A stretch of DNA of 64,000 nucleotides from Mycobacterium mantenii (GTDB taxonomy: Bacteria; Actinomycetota; Actinomycetes; Mycobacteriales; Mycobacteriaceae): contig NZ_AP022590.1 in assembly GCF_010731775.1 (NCBI RefSeq), positions 5,146,001-5,210,000 on the forward strand, read 5' to 3'. A program made the translations under genes and the position numbers. The notes under the pieces were generated by a model, which was not told the origin of the DNA, made no database searches, and was given only the letters and a program-made list of their open reading frames with translations. Of this stretch, positions 59,609 through 64,000 are shown piece by piece. Each line of letters begins with the position of its first letter. Position 1 is the stretch's first letter.

Positions 59609-59845
59609 TCATCGGCCCGACGGCGGGAGCGGTGGCAGCGGCAACCTCGGGTCCTGCGGGGGTGGCGCTTCCCACGGTTGGGGGTCCGGCGTCTGCGGTG
59701 ACCACACCAACGGAGGGGGTGGAGGCGGTGGAGGAGGCGGCGGGGCCGGCTCGGCGGCGGCGAAACCGGCGCCCAGCCCGAGCGCGCCGCCACCCAGCGA
59801 CCCGACCAGGATCGAGCCGGCGATCACTTCACGGATTTTCATCAA
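59609..59845 (-). CDS. Small secreted proline-rich protein
   Basis: 78 residues: signal peptide ('VIAGSILVGSLGGGALGLGA', cleavage near FAAAEP) and a mature part that is nearly half proline, including an unbroken run of 11 prolines. Typical of mycobacterial envelope proteins of low complexity. ATG 59845 or 59842. No homologue or function recognised. Confidence 0.7.
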   Translation of the reverse strand: MMKIREVIAGSILVGSLGGGALGLGAGFAAAEPAPPPPPPPPPPPLVWSPQTPDPQPWEAPPPQDPRLPLPPLPPSGR

Positions 59846-59898
59846 GCGCTGAGTTTACTGCTACGACGGCGCATCCGGCGGCAACGCCCGCCCGGGCG

Positions 59899-61410
59899 CT
59901 AGCGGCGGATCTTCCAGACCGGGTCGCCACACTCGACACCCTGAGCGGCCAACTGTCGTTTCAGCACCTTGAAGGTCACCGTCCGCGGGAGCTCGGCGCT
60001 GACCCGCACGTACGCCGGCCACTGCTTGGGTCCCAGGTCCGGTTGCTCGGAAAGGAAGGCACGGAATTTCTCGTCATCGAATTCTTTGCCCGGGGCCAGC
60101 ACCAACGCCGCCATCACCTGGTCCCCGACAATCGCGTCGGGCACCGGGTATACCGCGACCTCGGAGACGTCCGGGTGGCGCAGCAACACCCGCTCGATTG
60201 GGGCCGCGCCCAGGTTTTCGCCGTCGACCCGCATCCAATCGCCCAGCCGCCCAGCGAAGTACGCGAAGCCGGCATCGTCGCGGTAGGCGAGATCACCACT
60301 GTGATACACCCCGCCGGCCATCCGCTCGGCTTCGGCGGCCTCATCGTTGTAGTAACCCTCGAAGCGGCCCGGCCCCGCGGTGTTGACCAGTTCCCCGACC
60401 ACGCCCGGCGGGCATGAGGCGCCGCTGTCGGGATCGATGATGTCGATTCCCTGCGGGAGCGGGCCCAACGAACCCGCCGGTGTCTCGGGGGTGCGCGCGA
60501 TGGCCACGCCGCCTTCGGTGGAACCGAACCCGTCCTGCACCACGCATCCGAACCTTCGCCCGAACCGCTCGATGTCGTCGGGCACGCCCTCGTTGCCGTA
60601 GACCGCGCGCAGCGGGTTGTCCGCATCGTCGGGCTGCTCGGGCGTGGCCAGCACGTACGACAGCGGCTTGCCCACGTAATTCGCGTAGGTGGCGCCGTAG
60701 CGACGCACATCGACGATGAAGTTCGAGGCGGAGAACTTGCGCCGCAAGACCATTGAGCCCTCGCAGGCCGCCGCCACCGCCCAGCCGACCAGCACCGCGT
60801 TGGAATGGAACAGCGGCATCGACACGTAACACACGTCGTCGCTGCCGAGTCCGAAGCGCTGTGACATCGTCACGCCCGCGATCGCGACCTTGCCGTGGCT
60901 GCACTTGACCGCCTTGGGTTCGCCGCTGGTGCCCGACGTGAAGATCAACATGAACAGATCCGCCGGCGAGGCGGATTGAAAAGACAGCGGCGCGTCGCGG
61001 TGCGCGGCGACCTCGTCGGCCCACTCGGGAGAGTCGGCGTTCAGGTGCTCGATGTCGCCCAGCGGCTCAGACGATTTCGAATCCGCCAGCACTAATTGGC
61101 AATCGGCCCTGTCGATGTCACGCTGCAGCGCCTCACCGCGGCGTACCGGGTTCAGCCCCACCGGCACGATGCCCGACATTCCCGCGGCCACCAGCATCGC
61201 CGAGAAGAAGGGAGTGTTCTCCAACAGCACGCCGACGTGCGGCGGCCGGGCGGGGTCGAGCCGCGCCCGCAGCGCCGCGGCGATCGCCGCACCATGCCGC
61301 AGGTGGTCGCGCCAGCTGGTGAACGAGTCCTCGAAGTAGACACCCCGATCGTCGATCTCGGTCAGCGGCTCCAGCAGCCTGGTGACCGTCAGGTTATCGG
61401 TGAGTTCCAT
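59899..61410 (-). CDS. fadD17: FadD17, steroid acyl-CoA ligase
   Basis: 503-residue AMP-forming ligase (Rv3506-like, 502) reported to activate steroid side chains of C24-type acids. 'FMLIFTSGTSGEPKAVKCSH' (P-loop), 'VQDGFGSTEGGVAIARTP', 'SGDLAYRDDAGFAYFAGRLG' and C-terminal 'PRTVTFKVLKRQLAAQG' with catalytic Lys. The region 'GDWMRVDGENLGAAPIERVL' is the hinge. Five bases separate its ATG from the fadE27 stop; same operon. Confidence 0.94.
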   Translation of the reverse strand: MELTDNLTVTRLLEPLTEIDDRGVYFEDSFTSWRDHLRHGAAIAAALRARLDPARPPHVGVLLENTPFFSAMLVAAGMSGIVPVGLNPVRRGEALQRDIDRADCQLVLADSKSSEPLGDIEHLNADSPEWADEVAAHRDAPLSFQSASPADLFMLIFTSGTSGEPKAVKCSHGKVAIAGVTMSQRFGLGSDDVCYVSMPLFHSNAVLVGWAVAAACEGSMVLRRKFSASNFIVDVRRYGATYANYVGKPLSYVLATPEQPDDADNPLRAVYGNEGVPDDIERFGRRFGCVVQDGFGSTEGGVAIARTPETPAGSLGPLPQGIDIIDPDSGASCPPGVVGELVNTAGPGRFEGYYNDEAAEAERMAGGVYHSGDLAYRDDAGFAYFAGRLGDWMRVDGENLGAAPIERVLLRHPDVSEVAVYPVPDAIVGDQVMAALVLAPGKEFDDEKFRAFLSEQPDLGPKQWPAYVRVSAELPRTVTFKVLKRQLAAQGVECGDPVWKIRR

Positions 61411-61415
61411 TGCGC

Positions 61416-62513
61416 CTAAGCTGGTGTCTCGGCCAGCTCCCGGCCGATCCGGCGCAGCTGACCGGTGGCGCCGCCGAGCGCGAACTCGATCTCTTTGGCG
61501 GCCAGGAAGTAACGGTGCGCGGGGTGATCGGTGTCGACGCCGACGCCGCCGTGCACGTGCACGATGGTGTGCGCCACCCGGTGACCGGCATCCGCCGCCC
61601 AGAACGCCGCACTGGCGACGTCGATTTCGGCCGGAATGTCTTCCGAGACTCGCCAGGCCGCCTGGGTGAGCGTGAGCCGCAATCCCTTGACGTCGATGTA
61701 GCCGTCGGCCAGTCGCTGCGACACCGCTTGAAAGCTGCCGATCGGGCGGTCGAACTGCTCACGCTCTCGCGCGTATTCGGCCGTCATCTGCAGACCTCGC
61801 TCGAGCACCCCGAGCTGGAAAGCGCTGCGGCCCAAGGTGCCGAGCGTGCCGAGCCACGCCACGACCTCTGCGCCGCCGACCTTGCGGCTGTCGTCCACCT
61901 CGGTCCCGTCCAGTGCGAGGTGCCCGATGCTGCCCAGGCCGGTCGTTTCCAGTGCGGTCACCTTGACGCCGGGCGCGTCGGCGGCGACCAGGAAAACCGC
62001 GGTGCCGGAGTCCGTTTCGGCGGGGACCAGGAACGCGTCGGCCACCGGACCGAAGCCGATCTGGGTGCGGGTTCCGGTCAGCCGGTAGCCGGAGCCGGCG
62101 GCGGTCGCCTGCACCGGGCCCTCGCCCATCTCACCGTCGAGGGCGACGCTGAGCGTCTTGTCGCCGTTGACCGCCGGCACGCCCCAACTCTGTTGCAGCT
62201 CTTCGGAACCGAACCGGGCCAGCGCTCCGGCTCCCAGCACCACCGACTCCAGGTAGGGCACCGCGGCCAGCTGGTGCCCGAGCGCGACCAGGATCGCGAT
62301 CTGCTCGAGCGCGCCGAAGCCGTCGCCGCCCAGCGACGAAGCCGACGCGCTGGACAGGATGCCCGCGTCGATCAGCTTGCGCCACAGGTCGCGGTCGAAC
62401 CGCTGATCGAGCCCGTCGAGCTCACGTTGGTGTTCGGGGGTGCATACCGAGTCCACGATGGTGTCGACCAGGTTGCCGAGGTCGTGCGCCGCTTCGGTTG
62501 TGGTGAAATCCAT
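61416..62513 (-). CDS. fadE27: FadE27 (ChsE5-type ACAD subunit)
   Basis: 365 residues from ATG 62513 (MDFTTTEAAHDLGNL), preceded by GAAGGACG; the frame upstream to 62933 is a shadow of fadE26. It pairs with FadE26 as an alpha2-beta2 dehydrogenase acting on the long C27/C24 sterol side chain. 'REQFDRPIGSFQAVSQRLAD' and 'IVHVHGGVGVDTDHPAHRYF' are the C-terminal signatures. Confidence 0.95.
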   Translation of the reverse strand: MDFTTTEAAHDLGNLVDTIVDSVCTPEHQRELDGLDQRFDRDLWRKLIDAGILSSASASSLGGDGFGALEQIAILVALGHQLAAVPYLESVVLGAGALARFGSEELQQSWGVPAVNGDKTLSVALDGEMGEGPVQATAAGSGYRLTGTRTQIGFGPVADAFLVPAETDSGTAVFLVAADAPGVKVTALETTGLGSIGHLALDGTEVDDSRKVGGAEVVAWLGTLGTLGRSAFQLGVLERGLQMTAEYAREREQFDRPIGSFQAVSQRLADGYIDVKGLRLTLTQAAWRVSEDIPAEIDVASAAFWAADAGHRVAHTIVHVHGGVGVDTDHPAHRYFLAAKEIEFALGGATGQLRRIGRELAETPA

Positions 62514-62542
62514 GAAACGTCGTCCTTCTATTCCGTAGCGGC

Positions 62543-63724
62543 TCAGCGGTTTCGGGGCAGGCCGAGGGCGACCATGCCGATGATGTCGCGCTGCACCTCG
62601 TTGGTGCCGCCGCCGAAGGTCAGGATCAGGCAGGCCCGGTGCATCCGCTCGACCCGGCCGCGCAGCAACGAGCCCGGCGAGTTCTGGCGCACCGTTGCCG
62701 CGGTACCGAGCACCTCCATCAGCAGCCGGTAGGCCTCGGTGGCCAGTTCGGTGCCGTACACCTTGGCCGCCGACGCGTCGGCGGGCGACAGGGCTTCGTT
62801 GGCCGCCGATGCCAATTCCCAGTTGATCAGCTTGAGAACTTCGGCCTTGGCGTGCACCCGGGCCAGGTTGATCTGCACCCACTCGGAATCGATCAGCCGG
62901 GCGCCGCCGGCGTCCTTGGTGTTTTGCGCCCATTCACGAACCTCGCGCAGGGCCAGGAAGATCGGTTGCGGCGAGACCAGGGCGACCCGCTCGTGGTTGA
63001 GCTGGTTGGTCACCAGTTTCCAGCCGCCGTTCTCCTCGCCGACCAGGTTGGTCACCGGCACGCGCACGTCGGAGTAATAGGTGGCGCTGGTGTCCACCCC
63101 GGCCATGGTGTGCACCGGCGTCCAGGAGAAACCCTCGGCCGTGGTCGGCACGGTCAGCATCGAAATGCCGCGGTGCTTCTTGGCCTCGGGGTTGGTGCGC
63201 ACCGCCAGCCATACCCAGTCCGCGTAGGCGATCAGGCTGGTCCACATCTTCTGCCCGTTGATGACGTAGTCGTCACCGTCGCGGACCGCGGTGGTGCGCA
63301 GGTTCGCCAGGTCGGTGCCCGCGCCGGGCTCGGAATAGCCGATGGAGAAGTGCAGTTCACCGGCCGCGATCTTGGGCAGGAAGAACTTTTTCTGTTCCTC
63401 GGTGCCGAACGCCATGATGGTCGGTGCCACGCTGTTGATGGTCAGGAACGGCACCGGCACGCCGGCAATGGCGGCCTCGTCGGTGAAGATCAGCGAGTCC
63501 ATCGGGGAGCGGTCCTGACCGCCGTACTCCTTGGGCCAGTTCAGGGTGAGCCACCCGTCCTTGCCCATCTGCGCGACGGTGTCGCGGTACGCGGTGCCGG
63601 TCCCGACCTCGCCGCCGCCCGACGAGGTCAGCGCCTCCCGGCGCTCGGGGGTCATCAGCTCGGTGAAGTACGACCGCAGCTCGCGACGCAGCTCCTCTTG
63701 TTCCGGGGTGTAACTGATACGCAT
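62543..63724 (-). CDS. fadE26: FadE26 (ChsE4-type ACAD subunit)
   Basis: 393 residues. 'FSIGYSEPGAGTDLANLRTT', 'YVINGQKMWTSLIAYADWVW' and 'FGGGTNEVQRDIIGMVALGL' are ACAD signatures. With FadE27 it desaturates 3-oxo-cholest-4-en-26-oyl-CoA-type thioesters. First gene of fadE26-fadE27-fadD17; a KstR operator lies 92 bases upstream, shared with divergent fdxD. Confidence 0.96.
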   Translation of the reverse strand: MRISYTPEQEELRRELRSYFTELMTPERREALTSSGGGEVGTGTAYRDTVAQMGKDGWLTLNWPKEYGGQDRSPMDSLIFTDEAAIAGVPVPFLTINSVAPTIMAFGTEEQKKFFLPKIAAGELHFSIGYSEPGAGTDLANLRTTAVRDGDDYVINGQKMWTSLIAYADWVWLAVRTNPEAKKHRGISMLTVPTTAEGFSWTPVHTMAGVDTSATYYSDVRVPVTNLVGEENGGWKLVTNQLNHERVALVSPQPIFLALREVREWAQNTKDAGGARLIDSEWVQINLARVHAKAEVLKLINWELASAANEALSPADASAAKVYGTELATEAYRLLMEVLGTAATVRQNSPGSLLRGRVERMHRACLILTFGGGTNEVQRDIIGMVALGLPRNR

Positions 63725-63815
63725 TTCGGCCGTCCTTGAAGTTAACGACGTTCGGAGGAACCAGCCTCGTCATAGGCTGCAGTTCGACCAACGGCTACCC
63801 GTTCGTCTTCCCGGT

Positions 63816-63829
63816 TGTAACACGTTCTA
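63816..63829. promoter_or_regulatory. KstR operator between fadE26 and fdxD
   Basis: TGTAACACGTTCTA fits the KstR motif, the same sequence as at 53907. It lies in the 212-base divergent interval. Confidence 0.9.
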
Positions 63830-63936
63830 GTCTCGGAATCCAGCGACCGTTTCCCCAGAGGTGTCAGGGTCCTATGGTGGACCTACATACTGGTGGGGCG
63901 TGTTCTCAGCTGAAGGCCAGGTTCAAGGAGGGTGCT

Positions 63937-64000
63937 GTGCGGGTGATCGTGGACCGTGACCGGTGCGAAGGTAACGCAGTGTGCTTGGGAATTGCCCCAG
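63937..64000 (+). CDS. fdxD: Ferredoxin FdxD, first 21 codons (partial)
   Basis: GTG 63937 follows AAGGAGG and opens 'MRVIVDRDRCEGNAVCLGIA', the N-terminus of a small 3Fe-4S/4Fe-4S ferredoxin with the C-x5-C spacing typical of P450 redox partners. Position next to divergent fadE26 matches Rv3503c. The gene continues beyond the window. Confidence 0.88.
   Translation, partial: MRVIVDRDRCEGNAVCLGIAP

Noticed and set aside
61410..62732. 440-residue plus-strand frame opposite fadE27
   Set aside because: Antisense shadow of fadE27/fadE26 with no recognisable motif or ribosome binding site.

Overview
The window is high-GC actinobacterial DNA and is almost certainly from a Mycobacterium, most likely a non-tuberculous slow grower. 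It holds nearly the whole KstR/KstR2 cholesterol-catabolism region in the reverse orientation to M. tuberculosis H37Rv: the left end corresponds to Rv3572 and the right end to Rv3503c (fdxD). Assignments rest on recalled family sequences, motifs and gene order; no database search was run. There is no tRNA, rRNA, CRISPR array or insertion sequence that I can see, and no gene-free stretch longer than about 150 bases.

Layout. 1-198: tail of an epimerase-like gene. 202-5559: a secreted protein, kshB and hsaADCB (rings A/B). 5567-8183: coiled-coil membrane protein, nat, aspB. 8180-14835: the KstR2-controlled C/D-ring genes fadE33-fadE32-fadE31-fadD3 and, divergently, fadE30-ipdF. 14918-16090: a membrane protein. 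16164-17947: kstR2-fadA6. 17961-19828: an accessory island (membrane protein, SatD-family regulator, F420-type oxidoreductase). 19871-25160: ipdC-ipdB-ipdA-echA20 and two divergent SDR genes. 25242-27341: ddn-like gene, small NTF2-like protein, fadA5. 27463-33436: the side-chain operon cyp125-fadE28-fadE29-chsH2-chsH1-ltp2. 33490-34476: a foreign-looking AbiEi/DUF559-type gene bracketed by palindromes. 34509-40018: chsH3, kstD, hsaE-hsaG-hsaF. 40082-45295: hemophore-like protein, DUF1214 protein, SDR, sulfotransferase, Zn-binding protein, kshA. 45424-52917: gamma-carbonic-anhydrase-like protein, a ketosteroid-isomerase-like protein, ltp3, ltp4, tandem DUF35 protein, LLM oxidoreductase, acetoacetate-decarboxylase-like protein, cyp142. 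53028-58799: echA19, fadD19, FN3K-like kinase, amidohydrolase, ilvX. 58785-64000: serine hydrolase, Pro-rich protein, fadD17, fadE27, fadE26 and the first codons of fdxD.

How the genes work together. CYP125 or CYP142 oxidises the sterol side chain; FadD19/FadD17, FadE26-27, FadE28-29, EchA19, ChsH1-H2, ChsH3, FadA5 and the Ltp aldolases shorten it. KstD and KshA/KshB open ring B; HsaA/B, HsaC and HsaD open ring A and cleave the product; HsaE/F/G finish the small fragment. FadD3, IpdF, FadE30-33, IpdC, EchA20, IpdAB and FadA6 degrade the C/D rings.

Regulation can be read directly. At least nine sites fit the KstR motif TNNAACNNGTTNNA at expected promoters, and two further perfect palindromic copies lie where no gene starts (50794-50845). 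Three sites fit the KstR2 motif (around 12871, 16134 and 23425). Several controlled genes appear to be leaderless: a TANNNT -10 box sits 6-7 bases before the start codon and abuts or overlaps the operator. Compared with remembered H37Rv gene order, every PE/PPE/PE_PGRS gene of this region is missing and other accessory genes often occupy those positions.
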